From assembly GCA_003446015.1 (NCBI GenBank), contig DMBU01000071.1, positions 1 to 41,358 on the forward strand: DNA of 41,358 nucleotides. The letters are read 5' to 3'. Positions 1-8,451 of the stretch are shown piece after piece. A program made the position numbers and the translations under genes. The DNA comes from Bacteroidales bacterium (GTDB taxonomy: Bacteria; Bacteroidota; Bacteroidia; Bacteroidales; UBA12077). The notes under the pieces were generated by a model that was not told where the DNA came from, made no database searches, and saw nothing but the letters and a program-made list of their open reading frames with translations. Numbering within the stretch: position 1 is the stretch's first letter; each line of letters begins with the position of its first letter.

Positions 1-1
1 G

Positions 2-88
2 GGGCAAATAATTGATTTTCTGTATAATAACAATATAGTATGCATAAAAGCGGACAATCAGTTGAATTATTATTTAAATAGAAGTTAA
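2..88 (+). CDS. possible C-terminal end of a truncated upstream gene
   Basis: A reading frame open from the left window edge runs 28 codons before a TAA at 86-88. The other two plus-strand frames stop within the first few codons. The peptide ends in ADNQLNYYLNRS. In DNA this AT-rich, 28 open codons is only mild evidence of coding. I do not recognise the product. From 89 to 245 I see no gene and no clear structure, only A/T-rich sequence. Confidence 0.3.
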   Translation, partial: GQIIDFLYNNNIVCIKADNQLNYYLNRS

Positions 89-245
89 TAGAGCTTGAAA
101 TCAATTTAACACTATAATTTTATTATTTGGTCAAAAAAAAAAATTCAAACTCGACATTCTTGTTAAAGATTTATATATTTACAATAACCTATTCCGATTA
201 AAATCAATCATCTTACTATTTAAAATTTAAAAAATTACTTAAATA

Positions 246-674
246 GTGGAAAACGAAAAAGTATTAAAGTTAATAGACGAAGTGTCTGAAGTTCTTTCCT
301 TATTAATTGAATTAAGGAAGAAGGGCCGGTTTCGTGAAGCTCTTGAAAAGATTGATGAAACATTGCAGAATTATTTCAGATGTGATTCAAAATTCTTGTA
401 TTCTGTTTCAGAAGACTTTTTAATTGATGCTTTAAAAGAGGATAGAGGATTGTCTTCGGAGCAGTTAGTTTCATTGGCAGATATCTTAAGCGAAAAAGGG
501 AACATCCTTCTTGAACAAAACAATTTACGCGAAAGTCAACAAGTCTTAAAAAACACCTTGAAAATTTATTACTTTTTAAACGAAGATCAGGATTTTTTTT
601 CGTTTAAAAACATGAATAAGATGGTTTTAATAAACGATAAGCTTTCAAAAATTAATGTTAAGATTGAAGATTAG
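246..674 (+). CDS. small helical, TPR-like protein of unknown function
   Basis: A 142-residue acidic, soluble protein with no signal peptide or membrane segment. Residues about 20-60 (LRKKGRFREALEKIDETL) and 85-115 (LLEQNNLRESQQVLKNTL) each look like a helix-turn-helix pair of the tetratricopeptide type, which suggests a small protein-binding scaffold. No catalytic motif is visible. The start must be the GTG at 246, because an in-frame TAA lies at 240-242 and no ATG precedes the conserved-looking region. Its TAG overlaps the opposing pgi stop codon, so the two genes converge with no spacer. I cannot assign a function. The real-gene call rests on length, codon pattern and repeat-like composition. 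Confidence 0.7.
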   Translation: MENEKVLKLIDEVSEVLSLLIELRKKGRFREALEKIDETLQNYFRCDSKFLYSVSEDFLIDALKEDRGLSSEQLVSLADILSEKGNILLEQNNLRESQQVLKNTLKIYYFLNEDQDFFSFKNMNKMVLINDKLSKINVKIED

Positions 675-2014
675 TTAAGTCGTTTACGTATTTTCTTTGT
701 TTCTTCTTCAAACCCCGGTTTTTCAAGTAAAGCAAACATATTTTTCTTATAAGCTTCAACTCCTGGTTGATCAAAAGGATTTATACCCAACAGATATCCA
801 CTTATAGCACACGATTTTTCGAAAAGATAAATCAATTCTCCAATATACCATTCTGAAATCTCAGGGAGTATAATTTTAATATTGGGCACATTGCCATCGA
901 TATGAGCGAGAGTAGTCCCAAGTTCAGCCATTTTATTAACAAAGTCAATTGGTTTTCCAGCAAGAAAATTTAACTTGTCAAAGTTATCCTCGTCGTGAGG
1001 AATTTGTATATTGAATTTCGTTTTCTCAATAGAAATGACAGTTTCAAATATATTTCGTAATCCTTCCTGAATGTATTGACCCATTGAATGAAGATCTGTA
1101 GTGAAGCTTACGCTTGCAGGAAAAATTCCTTTGTTTTCTTTCCCTTCGCTCTCTCCAAATAACTGTTTCCACCATTCAGAGATGAAAGTTAATCTTGGAT
1201 CATAATTAGCAAGAATTTCTGTTGTTTTGTTTTCAGAATATAAAGCATGTCTTATTGCTGCATACTGATAAACAGGATTCTCATCAAAAGAATCTTGTTG
1301 AGAGATATCTAACATAGATTTTGCACCAGCAATCAATTCTTCGATATTGTATCCTGCACACGCAATTGGCAATAAACCTACAGGAGATAATACAGAATAA
1401 CGGCCTCCAATATCATCATCAATAATAAAAGACTTATAATTTTCCTGATCAGCCATATTTCTTAATGCTCCTATAGAAGCATCTGTAATTGCAACTATTC
1501 GTTTTGAAGCCTCTTGTTTTCCTAATCTGGTTTCAAGATCTTTTCGCAATAAACGAAAAGCTATTGCAGGCTCGGTTGTAGTTCCCGATTTAGAAATAAC
1601 AATAATTGAATATTTTTTGTCTTGCAGAAAATCAAGAAGCTCATAATGATAATCTTCAGATAAATTATGACCGGCAAAAAGAATCTGGGGATTTTTATTT
1701 TTGTGTTTTAAATGGTCAAATTGCCCTGTTAATGCTTCTAAAACTGCTTTTGCTCCCAAATAAGATCCTCCAATTCCGATCACTACAATATATTCTGAAA
1801 TTGCTGCTAAATGCTTAGCTGTATCATTAATTTCTAAGAGATGCTCTTTTGATATAGTTTGAGGTAAATTAATCCATCCCAGAAAATCATTTCCCTTTCC
1901 CGTTTTTTTTAATAATTGCTCGTCGTGGTTTTTTACGAGTTTGTCATAGTTTTTAAAATTGTTCTGATCAATAAACGATAATGCATTTTTTAAATCAATG
2001 GTAATGTGTTTCAT
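671..2014 (-). CDS. pgi: glucose-6-phosphate isomerase
   Basis: Interconverts glucose 6-phosphate and fructose 6-phosphate in the cytoplasm (glycolysis and gluconeogenesis). At 447 residues it is the short bacterial form, about 100 shorter than the E. coli enzyme. Visible family motifs are GIGGSYLG (80-87), the phosphate-binding SKSGTTTE (141-148), GGRYSVLS (203-210), the FGESEGKENKG block holding the catalytic glutamate, and a C-terminal QPGVEAYKKN block with the active-site lysine region. It is the last gene of a leftward lysS-gpsA-pgi run, 19 bases after gpsA, so it is probably cotranscribed. The assignment is firm. Confidence 0.97.
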   Translation of the reverse strand: MKHITIDLKNALSFIDQNNFKNYDKLVKNHDEQLLKKTGKGNDFLGWINLPQTISKEHLLEINDTAKHLAAISEYIVVIGIGGSYLGAKAVLEALTGQFDHLKHKNKNPQILFAGHNLSEDYHYELLDFLQDKKYSIIVISKSGTTTEPAIAFRLLRKDLETRLGKQEASKRIVAITDASIGALRNMADQENYKSFIIDDDIGGRYSVLSPVGLLPIACAGYNIEELIAGAKSMLDISQQDSFDENPVYQYAAIRHALYSENKTTEILANYDPRLTFISEWWKQLFGESEGKENKGIFPASVSFTTDLHSMGQYIQEGLRNIFETVISIEKTKFNIQIPHDEDNFDKLNFLAGKPIDFVNKMAELGTTLAHIDGNVPNIKIILPEISEWYIGELIYLFEKSCAISGYLLGINPFDQPGVEAYKKNMFALLEKPGFEEETKKIRKRLN

Positions 2015-2033
2015 GACAAACGAAATTTAAATT

Positions 2034-3029
2034 TTATCTAAGGTTTTCGGTAAGTAATTTTATTTCAATGGCAGGAGATATCTTTTCGTACAAGATATTA
2101 TATACAGCTTCACTAATTGGCATATTAACCAAATATTTTTTATTGATTTCGACAATAGATTTTACAGCATAATATCCTTCGGCAATCATATTCATTTCCA
2201 GCTGAGCAGATTTAACAGAATAACCTTTGCCAATCATATTTCCGAAAGTTCTGTTTCGGCTAAATTGCGAATAAGCTGTTACCATTAAATCGCCCAGGTA
2301 TGCCGATCCCTGAATATCACGTGTTATGGGATGCACCGCATCAACAAATCGCTTAATTTCTTGTATGGCATTTGAAATCAGAACTGCGTTAAAATTATCG
2401 CCATATCCTAATCCGTGACAAATTCCGGCAGCTACAGCAAAAACATTTTTTAGAACTGCTGAATATTCAGTGCCATAAATATCATCAGAAATACTTGTTT
2501 TGATGTAGTTGGTACTTAATAAATCGGCTACTATTCGCGCATTTTTTAGGTTTTGCGATGCAATTGTCAGGTATGATAATCTTTCTAAAGCTACTTCCTC
2601 GGCATGACAAGGACCAGAAATAACAGCAAATGACTCAAATGGGACATTAAATTGCTGGTTAAAGAAATCACCAATAATTAAATTATCATCAGGTACAATT
2701 CCTTTTATGGCTGAAACAATAAGCTTATTACTAATATCTACAGAAAGTTTTTGAAGTGCATCTTTTAAAAAAGCCGAAGGAATAGCAAAAATCAGGATAT
2801 CGGCATTTTCAATTGCTTTGCTAATATCATTAAAAAGAGCAATTTTATTGGTATTGAGAGTTACAGAACTTAAATAGAAATTATTATGCTTATGTTGCTT
2901 AATAAATTTAATTTTTTCAGTACTTCTCATATACCAGTTGATGTGATCAACATTTTCGAGAAGCATTTTTATGATAGCTGTTGCCCAACTACCACCACCT
3001 AAAACTGCAATTTTTGGTTTTTGCTTCAT
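2034..3029 (-). CDS. gpsA: NAD(P)H-dependent glycerol-3-phosphate dehydrogenase
   Basis: Reduces dihydroxyacetone phosphate to sn-glycerol 3-phosphate, the backbone for phospholipids. At 331 residues it has the normal length. The N-terminal Rossmann fold shows GGGSWAT (11-17). The middle carries ISGPCHAEEVA and the EYSAVLKNVFAVAAG block, whose lysine is catalytic in the family, followed by GDLMVTAYSQFSRNRTFG in the C-terminal helical domain. It begins 5 bases after lysS stops, which suggests translational coupling in the lysS-gpsA-pgi operon. It supplies the substrate for acyltransferases such as the PlsC homologue at 19.0 kb. Confidence 0.97.
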   Translation of the reverse strand: MKQKPKIAVLGGGSWATAIIKMLLENVDHINWYMRSTEKIKFIKQHKHNNFYLSSVTLNTNKIALFNDISKAIENADILIFAIPSAFLKDALQKLSVDISNKLIVSAIKGIVPDDNLIIGDFFNQQFNVPFESFAVISGPCHAEEVALERLSYLTIASQNLKNARIVADLLSTNYIKTSISDDIYGTEYSAVLKNVFAVAAGICHGLGYGDNFNAVLISNAIQEIKRFVDAVHPITRDIQGSAYLGDLMVTAYSQFSRNRTFGNMIGKGYSVKSAQLEMNMIAEGYYAVKSIVEINKKYLVNMPISEAVYNILYEKISPAIEIKLLTENLR

Positions 3030-3034
3030 TCAAT

Positions 3035-4765
3035 TTATTTTATGTTTTCAATCCATGTCTTTACATCATCCTGACTGGGATTTTGTAAACCTAATTTATG
3101 CTTTTTATTTGTTCCGCATAATTTCTGATGTAATGAACCAGGGCTTTCGTTTTTCATGCTATTTACTGTTTGAAACCCTGATTTCTGAATAACAGGCACC
3201 CATTCTTCCGGTATCCCAATTTCCATATATTTTGCAGGCTCGTCTTTTTGTGCTTTCTTTTCTGGCCGCATTTGAGGGAAGAATAAAACATCCTGAATAG
3301 AATCCTGTCCTGTCATAAACATGGTTAAACGATCAATTCCCATTCCCATGCCTGATGTTGGAGGCATCCCGTATTCCAATGCACGAACAAAATCCATATC
3401 AATAAACATGGCTTCATCATCTCCTTTTTCAGATAGTTTTAACTGATCCTGGAATCGTTCCAATTGGTCAATCGGATCGTTCAATTCAGTATATGCATTA
3501 CAAAGTTCTTTACCATTAACCATTAGCTCAAAACGCTCGGTAAGTTCTGGATTATTGCGATGTTTTTTACATAGTGGCGACATTTCAACTGGATAATCAG
3601 TAATGAAAGTTGGTTGAATCATATGATGCTCACATTTTTCACCAAAAATCTCGTCTATGATCTTACCTTTTCCAAAAGTTTCGTCAATTTCAATATTCAA
3701 CTCTTTACAAACTTGTCGAAGTTGATCTTCCTTCATCCCTGTGATATCGATACCTGTATGTTCTTTTATTGCATCGATCATGGTTAAACGTCGATAAGGA
3801 GCTTTAAAATCAACCTCATGTTCTCCAATTTTAACTTTTGTTTTACCATGAAGTGCTAAAGCAACTCTTTCAAGCATTTCTTCTGTAAATTCCATCATCC
3901 AGTTATAATCTTTATAAGCAACATAGATTTCCATTACAGTAAATTCAGGATTGTGAGTTCTGTCCATTCCTTCGTTTCGGAAATCTTTCGAAAACTCATA
4001 CACACCATCAAATCCCCCTACAATAAGTCGTTTTAAATAAAGTTCATCCGCAATACGCAAATACAATGGCATATCTAATGCATTATGATGCGTAATAAAC
4101 GGACGGGCTGTTGCTCCTCCCGGTATGGGTTGTAAAATTGGAGTTTCAACTTCAAGGTAACCTCGCTCGTTAAACATATCGCGCATGGTATTCATGATTT
4201 TTGTACGTTTTACAAAAACATCTTTTACCTGCGGATTTACAATTAAATCGACATAACGCTGGCGATAACGTTGTTCAGGATCAGTAAAAGCATCATACGT
4301 TTTACCATCTTTTTCTTTAACAACAGGTAATGGTTTGATTGATTTACTTAAAACCGTAAACTCATTTGCATTTACCGATGTTTCACCAACTTGTGTGATA
4401 AAAACATTTCCTTTTACTCCTATAATATCACCAATATCTAAAAGTTTTTTAAATACAGTATTGTATAATGTTTTATCCTCATCAGGACAAATATTGTCGC
4501 GCTTAAAATAGACTTGTATTTTACCCTTATCATCTTGTAACTCAACAAATGAAGCATTACCCATAATTCTTCGACCCATGATTCTTCCCGCAATGCTAAC
4601 TTCCTGAAAATTGTTCTTCTCAGCATCGAATTTAGAAAGTATTTCTTCTGAAGTTGCGTTTACTTCGTACTTTGCTGCCGGATATGGATCAATACCTAAC
4701 TTCCTTAACTCTTCTAATGATTGTCTGCGAATAATCTCCTGTTCGCTTAATTCTAAATTCACCAT
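3035..4765 (-). CDS. lysS: lysyl-tRNA synthetase, class II
   Basis: Charges tRNA-Lys. At 576 residues it has an N-terminal OB-fold anticodon-binding domain (about 57-150: VSIAGRIMGRRIMG and following) and a class II catalytic core with FNERGYLEVETPILQP (motif 1 region), FRNEGMDRTHNPEFT (motif 2) and GMGMGIDRLTMFM (motif 3). The core ends near residue 504. About 72 further residues follow, including VIQKSGFQTVNSMKNES and HKLGLQNPSQDDVKTWIENI, which resemble a small helix-hairpin-helix-like module. From memory, LysRS of Bacteroidota commonly has this tail; it is absent from the 505-residue E. coli enzyme. This is the first gene of the operon. The start ATG is supported by LELSEQEIIRRQSLEELRKLGIDPYP, typical of LysRS N-termini. 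Confidence 0.97.
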   Translation of the reverse strand: MVNLELSEQEIIRRQSLEELRKLGIDPYPAAKYEVNATSEEILSKFDAEKNNFQEVSIAGRIMGRRIMGNASFVELQDDKGKIQVYFKRDNICPDEDKTLYNTVFKKLLDIGDIIGVKGNVFITQVGETSVNANEFTVLSKSIKPLPVVKEKDGKTYDAFTDPEQRYRQRYVDLIVNPQVKDVFVKRTKIMNTMRDMFNERGYLEVETPILQPIPGGATARPFITHHNALDMPLYLRIADELYLKRLIVGGFDGVYEFSKDFRNEGMDRTHNPEFTVMEIYVAYKDYNWMMEFTEEMLERVALALHGKTKVKIGEHEVDFKAPYRRLTMIDAIKEHTGIDITGMKEDQLRQVCKELNIEIDETFGKGKIIDEIFGEKCEHHMIQPTFITDYPVEMSPLCKKHRNNPELTERFELMVNGKELCNAYTELNDPIDQLERFQDQLKLSEKGDDEAMFIDMDFVRALEYGMPPTSGMGMGIDRLTMFMTGQDSIQDVLFFPQMRPEKKAQKDEPAKYMEIGIPEEWVPVIQKSGFQTVNSMKNESPGSLHQKLCGTNKKHKLGLQNPSQDDVKTWIENIK

Positions 4766-4801
4766 ACAAATTCAAATCTTTAACTTTTATAAAAAACCGT
4801 A

Positions 4802-4809
4802 CAAAGATA
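4802..4809 (-). promoter_or_regulatory. candidate -7 box for lysS operon
   Basis: On the minus strand this reads TATCTTTG, a full match to the Bacteroidetes -7 element TAnnTTTG, 36 bases upstream of the lysS ATG. No convincing -33 TTG is seen at the usual spacing, so only half of the promoter is supported. Confidence 0.5.
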
Positions 4810-4929
4810 AGATTAAATAACAAATTATCTGGAATACAATAACAATAGGCTGCAAATAATTTACAAAAGCTATGTTTCTAATAATCAAAACAGACGATTC
4901 TATTTCGATTTTATTCTACTTAATCGTAA

Positions 4930-4958
4930 TTGTTTTTAGTTGGAATAATTTAATTTTG
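4930..4958 (+). promoter_or_regulatory. candidate promoter for lipA-lipB-recJ
   Basis: TTG at 4930-4932 is followed, after 18 bases, by TAATTTTG (4951-4958), a full match to TAnnTTTG. The predicted transcription start is about 4962-4965, giving a leader of about 25 bases before the ATG at 4990. Both elements and their spacing fit the Bacteroidetes housekeeping promoter. Confidence 0.6.
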
Positions 4959-4989
4959 CAGGATATTATTGATTTTTCAAGTGGGGAAT

Positions 4990-5856
4990 ATGGATTCAGA
5001 CAATAAAAATAACAGACGTTTACCTCGATGGATGAAAATGCAAATGCCAAAAGGGGAGTCGTATTCGAAAGTTAAAAACACCGTTAAAAAACATAATCTA
5101 CATACAATTTGTACAAGTGGTAATTGCCCCAATATTGGTGATTGCTGGAACAGAGGAACTGCAACTTTTATGATTTTGGGTGAAATATGTACCCGTTCAT
5201 GTAAATTTTGTGGTGTAAAAACAGGAAAGCCTTTGTCGGTTGATTGGGATGAGCCTAACCGTATTGCACAATCTGTTCAATTAATGAATGTAAAGCATTG
5301 TGTTATTACTTCTGTCGATCGGGATGATTTAGATGATGGTGGGGCAGGTTTTTGGGCTGAAACAATTAAGAAGATAAAACTTGAAAATCCAGAAACAAGC
5401 ATTGAAGCCTTAATTCCTGATTTCGATGGAATAGAAAAAGATATAAAAACTGTTATTGAAGCAAAACCTGAAGTTATTTCACATAACCTGGAAACAGTAG
5501 AAAGGCTTACTCCTCAAATCAGGAGCAGGGCTAAATATCAAAGAAGCTTAAACGTTATTAAGCAAATTGCAGACTCCGGATTAGTTGCTAAATCGGGAAT
5601 TATGCTGGGACTTGGCGAAACAGAAGAGGAAATTTTAAAAACCATGGATGATCTTCTGGCCGTGGGCTGTAAAGTGATGACTATTGGCCAGTATCTTGCC
5701 CCAACAATGGATCATATTCAGGTTAAAGAATATGTTACTCCTGAGAAATTTGAAGAATATCACAAAATAGGAATTGAAAAAGGTTTTCAGTTTGTTGAGA
5801 GCAGTCCTTTAGTAAGGTCCTCATACAAAGCCGAAAATCATATCTGTGTACATTAA
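4990..5856 (+). CDS. lipA: lipoyl synthase (radical SAM)
   Basis: Inserts two sulfurs into octanoyl groups attached to carrier proteins, completing lipoyl cofactor synthesis. I chose the ATG at 4990 (288 residues) over the in-frame TTG at 4969, which lies too close to the predicted transcription start. With this start, Cys41, Cys46 and Cys52 (CTSGNCPNIGDC) bind the auxiliary 4Fe-4S cluster that donates sulfur. Cys67, Cys71 and Cys74 (CTRSCKFC) form the radical SAM cluster. RSSY at 276-279 supplies the serine ligand of the auxiliary cluster. All key residues are present. It is followed after 10 bases by lipB, the enzyme that makes its substrate. Confidence 0.97.
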   Translation: MDSDNKNNRRLPRWMKMQMPKGESYSKVKNTVKKHNLHTICTSGNCPNIGDCWNRGTATFMILGEICTRSCKFCGVKTGKPLSVDWDEPNRIAQSVQLMNVKHCVITSVDRDDLDDGGAGFWAETIKKIKLENPETSIEALIPDFDGIEKDIKTVIEAKPEVISHNLETVERLTPQIRSRAKYQRSLNVIKQIADSGLVAKSGIMLGLGETEEEILKTMDDLLAVGCKVMTIGQYLAPTMDHIQVKEYVTPEKFEEYHKIGIEKGFQFVESSPLVRSSYKAENHICVH

Positions 5857-5866
5857 TTTTGTTGTA

Positions 5867-6568
5867 ATGAAGAATGTAAAATTTGAAGATTTAGGTTTAA
5901 TTGAATATAAAAATGCCTGGGACTACCAGGAAAATTTATTTGCATCATATTTAAAAATTAAGGCAGAAAATAGAGATCTGCCAGAAAATGATCAAAAAGA
6001 AATTGAGGGGAATGTTATTTTTTGCGAACATCCTAATGTTTATACCTTAGGAAAAAGTGGAGAACAAAACAATTTATTAATTAACGATCAGTTCTTAACT
6101 AAAATACAGGCAACATATTTCAAGACGAACAGGGGTGGAGATATTACGTATCACGGACCGGGACAGATTGTTGGTTACCCAATTATTGATCTTGAGCGTT
6201 TTAATTTGCAGGTAAAACAATATATTGCTAACTTGGAAGAATCAATTATTCTTACTTTAAAAGAGTATGGAATTGAGTCGGAAAGATTGGATGGAGCGAC
6301 CGGAGTATGGCTCGATACCAGAACAAATAAAGCAAGAAAAATTTGTGCGATTGGTGTTAAAGCAAGTCGTTTTATTACCATGCATGGATTTGCATTTAAT
6401 GTAAATACCAATCTAGAATACTTTAATCATATTAATCCTTGCGGTTTTATTGACAAGGGTGTTACATCGATGGAGAAGGAGCTGGGAGAAAAACAAGATT
6501 TTGAGAAAGTAAAAGATGTACTAAAAGGTAAAATGGAACAAGTATTTGGGATGAACTTAAGAAAGTAA
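5867..6568 (+). CDS. lipB: octanoyl-[acyl-carrier-protein]:protein octanoyltransferase
   Basis: Transfers octanoate from acyl carrier protein to the lipoyl domains of 2-oxoacid dehydrogenases and GcvH, the step before LipA. The start chosen is the ATG at 5867 (233 residues); an in-frame GTG at 5846 would overlap lipA and adds only MYINFVV. Family blocks are CEHPNVYTLGKSG (53-65), RGGDITYHGPGQIVGYPI (89-106), the catalytic lysine region ARKICAIGVK (Lys158) and the catalytic cysteine in INPCG (Cys192). It sits between lipA and recJ, with an 18-base gap to the latter, suggesting one transcript from the promoter near 4950. Confidence 0.96.
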   Translation: MKNVKFEDLGLIEYKNAWDYQENLFASYLKIKAENRDLPENDQKEIEGNVIFCEHPNVYTLGKSGEQNNLLINDQFLTKIQATYFKTNRGGDITYHGPGQIVGYPIIDLERFNLQVKQYIANLEESIILTLKEYGIESERLDGATGVWLDTRTNKARKICAIGVKASRFITMHGFAFNVNTNLEYFNHINPCGFIDKGVTSMEKELGEKQDFEKVKDVLKGKMEQVFGMNLRK

Positions 6569-6586
6569 AAAATATGAAAACTATAT

Positions 6587-8335
6587 ATGGAAAAAAGATG
6601 GGTGCTAAAACAGCAGGGGAGCAAAGAAGAAAATGAAAAACTGGCAAATGAATTAAATATAGATCCTATACTGGCTAACCTCCTTATTCAACGGGGAGTT
6701 AGGAATTTTGATCAGGCCAGGGCTTTCTTTCGCCCCGAACTCAGCGATTTGCATGATCCTTTCTTAATGAAAGACATGAATCTGGCCATTGAACGTATCG
6801 AGAAAGCGATACAACAAAATGAAAATATTCTGGTTTATGGCGATTATGATGTAGATGGTACAACATCAGTTGCACTGGTATATTCATTCCTTAAAGAGTT
6901 TTACGATAATGTTGGCTATTATGTCCCCGACAGGTATAGTGAGGGTTACGGAATATCTTTACAAGGAGTTCAGTTTGCCCAAGATAATGGGTTTTCATTA
7001 ATCATCGCTCTGGACTGTGGCATAAAAGCCAACGAAAAAATCGATTATGCAAAAAAGAACGGTATAGATTTTATTGTTTGCGATCACCATGTTCCTGGTG
7101 ATGAACTTCCAAAAGCAGTGGCCGTGCTTGATCCTAAAAGACCCGATTGTACTTATCCGTTTGCTGATCTTTCCGGTTGTGGAGTGGGCTTTAAATTAAT
7201 TCAGGCATACGCAAAAACAAACAATATCCCCTTCGAAAATCTAATTCCTTATCTTGATTTAGTCGTTGTTAGTATTGCATCCGATATTGTTTCCATTACA
7301 AATGAAAACAGAATTTTGGCACATTATGGATTAATTCAATTGAATAAAAACCCACGGGAAGGTCTTAAATCAATCATTAACCTTTCTGGATTAGCCGATA
7401 AAGAAATTGCTGTTGAGGATATTGTGTTTAAGATTGGACCAAGAATTAATGCAGCCGGCAGAATGGAATCGGCAGATAAAGCTGTTGACTTATTATTAGC
7501 TGATAATGCACGCAGTGCTAAAGTAGCTGCCAATAGTGTGAACTTTTTTAATGATGCTAGAAAAAATATTGATCGGAATATTACCCAGGATGCGTTGAGA
7601 ATGCTTGCCAATGAGCAAGAGTTTGGCAAGCGAAAAGCAACGGTATTGTATAATTCAAAATGGCACAAAGGAGTGGTTGGCATTGTAGCTTCCAGATTAA
7701 TTGAAACTTACTACAGACCAACAATTGTACTAACAGCTTCGAATGGATTGGCAACAGGTTCAGCACGTTCTGTGGTTGGGTTTGATATTTATCAGGCCAT
7801 TGAATCATGCAACGATTTGCTGGAAAATTTTGGAGGACACATGTATGCAGCTGGTCTTACCTTGAAAATTGAAAATGTACCCGAGTTTATTGAGCGATTC
7901 GAGAATGTAGTTTGTAAAACAATTCAGGATGAAATGCTTATTCCTCAGGTTGATATTGACTCAAGACTTGATTTAAGTAAAATAGATGCAAAGTTTTACA
8001 GGATTTTAAAACAGTTCCAACCTTTTGGCCCCGGAAATATGTCGCCTGTTTTTGTTACAAAAAATGTTGCAGATAATGGCGAGGGACGAATTGTGGGCTT
8101 AAGCAAAGAGCATCTTAAACTTTCGTTAATTCAGGAAGATGATCCTTTTAGAAATTATCCTGCCATTGCTTTTCAGCAAGCCGATTTATATGATTATATT
8201 CATTCAGGCGATTATTTCGATATCTGCTATTCAATTGATGAAAACAGCTTTAGAGGAGTTACAAATCTTCAGTTAAATATTAAAGATATTAAAGTAAATA
8301 GTACGATTGAGGAAGTTGAGGAATCACAAGTATAA
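6587..8335 (+). CDS. recJ: single-stranded-DNA-specific exonuclease RecJ
   Basis: A 5'-3' single-strand exonuclease used in recombination and repair. At 582 residues it has the usual RecJ length and domain order. The DHH domain carries YGDYDVDGTTS (84-94) and CDHHVPGDELPKA, both metal-binding. Next come NAAGRMESADKAV, the DHHA1 region with VVGIVASRL and GSARSVVGFD, and FGGHMYAAGL, then a C-terminal OB-fold starting near FQPFGPGNMSPVF. The metal-binding aspartates and histidines all appear present. It is the last gene of the lipA-lipB-recJ run. The functional link with lipoate genes is probably only operon economy. Confidence 0.96.
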   Translation: MEKRWVLKQQGSKEENEKLANELNIDPILANLLIQRGVRNFDQARAFFRPELSDLHDPFLMKDMNLAIERIEKAIQQNENILVYGDYDVDGTTSVALVYSFLKEFYDNVGYYVPDRYSEGYGISLQGVQFAQDNGFSLIIALDCGIKANEKIDYAKKNGIDFIVCDHHVPGDELPKAVAVLDPKRPDCTYPFADLSGCGVGFKLIQAYAKTNNIPFENLIPYLDLVVVSIASDIVSITNENRILAHYGLIQLNKNPREGLKSIINLSGLADKEIAVEDIVFKIGPRINAAGRMESADKAVDLLLADNARSAKVAANSVNFFNDARKNIDRNITQDALRMLANEQEFGKRKATVLYNSKWHKGVVGIVASRLIETYYRPTIVLTASNGLATGSARSVVGFDIYQAIESCNDLLENFGGHMYAAGLTLKIENVPEFIERFENVVCKTIQDEMLIPQVDIDSRLDLSKIDAKFYRILKQFQPFGPGNMSPVFVTKNVADNGEGRIVGLSKEHLKLSLIQEDDPFRNYPAIAFQQADLYDYIHSGDYFDICYSIDENSFRGVTNLQLNIKDIKVNSTIEEVEESQV

Positions 8336-8354
8336 GTCACTTTGTTCCTTTTTT

Positions 8355-8393
8355 TATAGCCCTGCGAGAGTTTTAAACTCTCGCAGGGCTATA
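8355..8393. repeat. 19-bp perfect palindrome (REP-like), possible bidirectional terminator
   Basis: The arms 8355-8373 and 8375-8393 are perfect reverse complements around a single T at 8374; the core is gccctgcgagag/ctctcgcagggc. It lies 20 bases after the recJ stop, between convergent genes. A T-tract (8345-8355) lies on the recJ side, so neither strand has the classic stem-then-T order for a strong intrinsic terminator. The GC-rich stem in AT-rich surroundings looks like a mobile or repetitive palindrome of a kind I recall from Bacteroidota intergenic regions. Confidence 0.7.
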
Positions 8394-8411
8394 TATGAGT
8401 AAAAAAAGAAT

Positions 8412-8444
8412 AGACTTAGCAGGTTTTTGAAAACTGTTAAGTCT
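8412..8444. repeat. second intergenic palindrome, 11-bp stem
   Basis: agacttagcag (8412-8422) pairs with ctgttaagtct (8434-8444) with one G-U pair as RNA, around the loop gtttttgaaaa. It stands 18 bases from the first palindrome and only 8 bases from the stop of the leftward gene at 8452. It could act as that gene's terminator hairpin or be a second REP-like element. Confidence 0.6.
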
Positions 8445-8451
8445 AATGAAT

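Noticed and set aside
7336..7683. A 115-codon minus-strand frame opposite recJ
   Set aside because: It lies wholly within the conserved RecJ catalytic region and is a shadow of that coding sequence.
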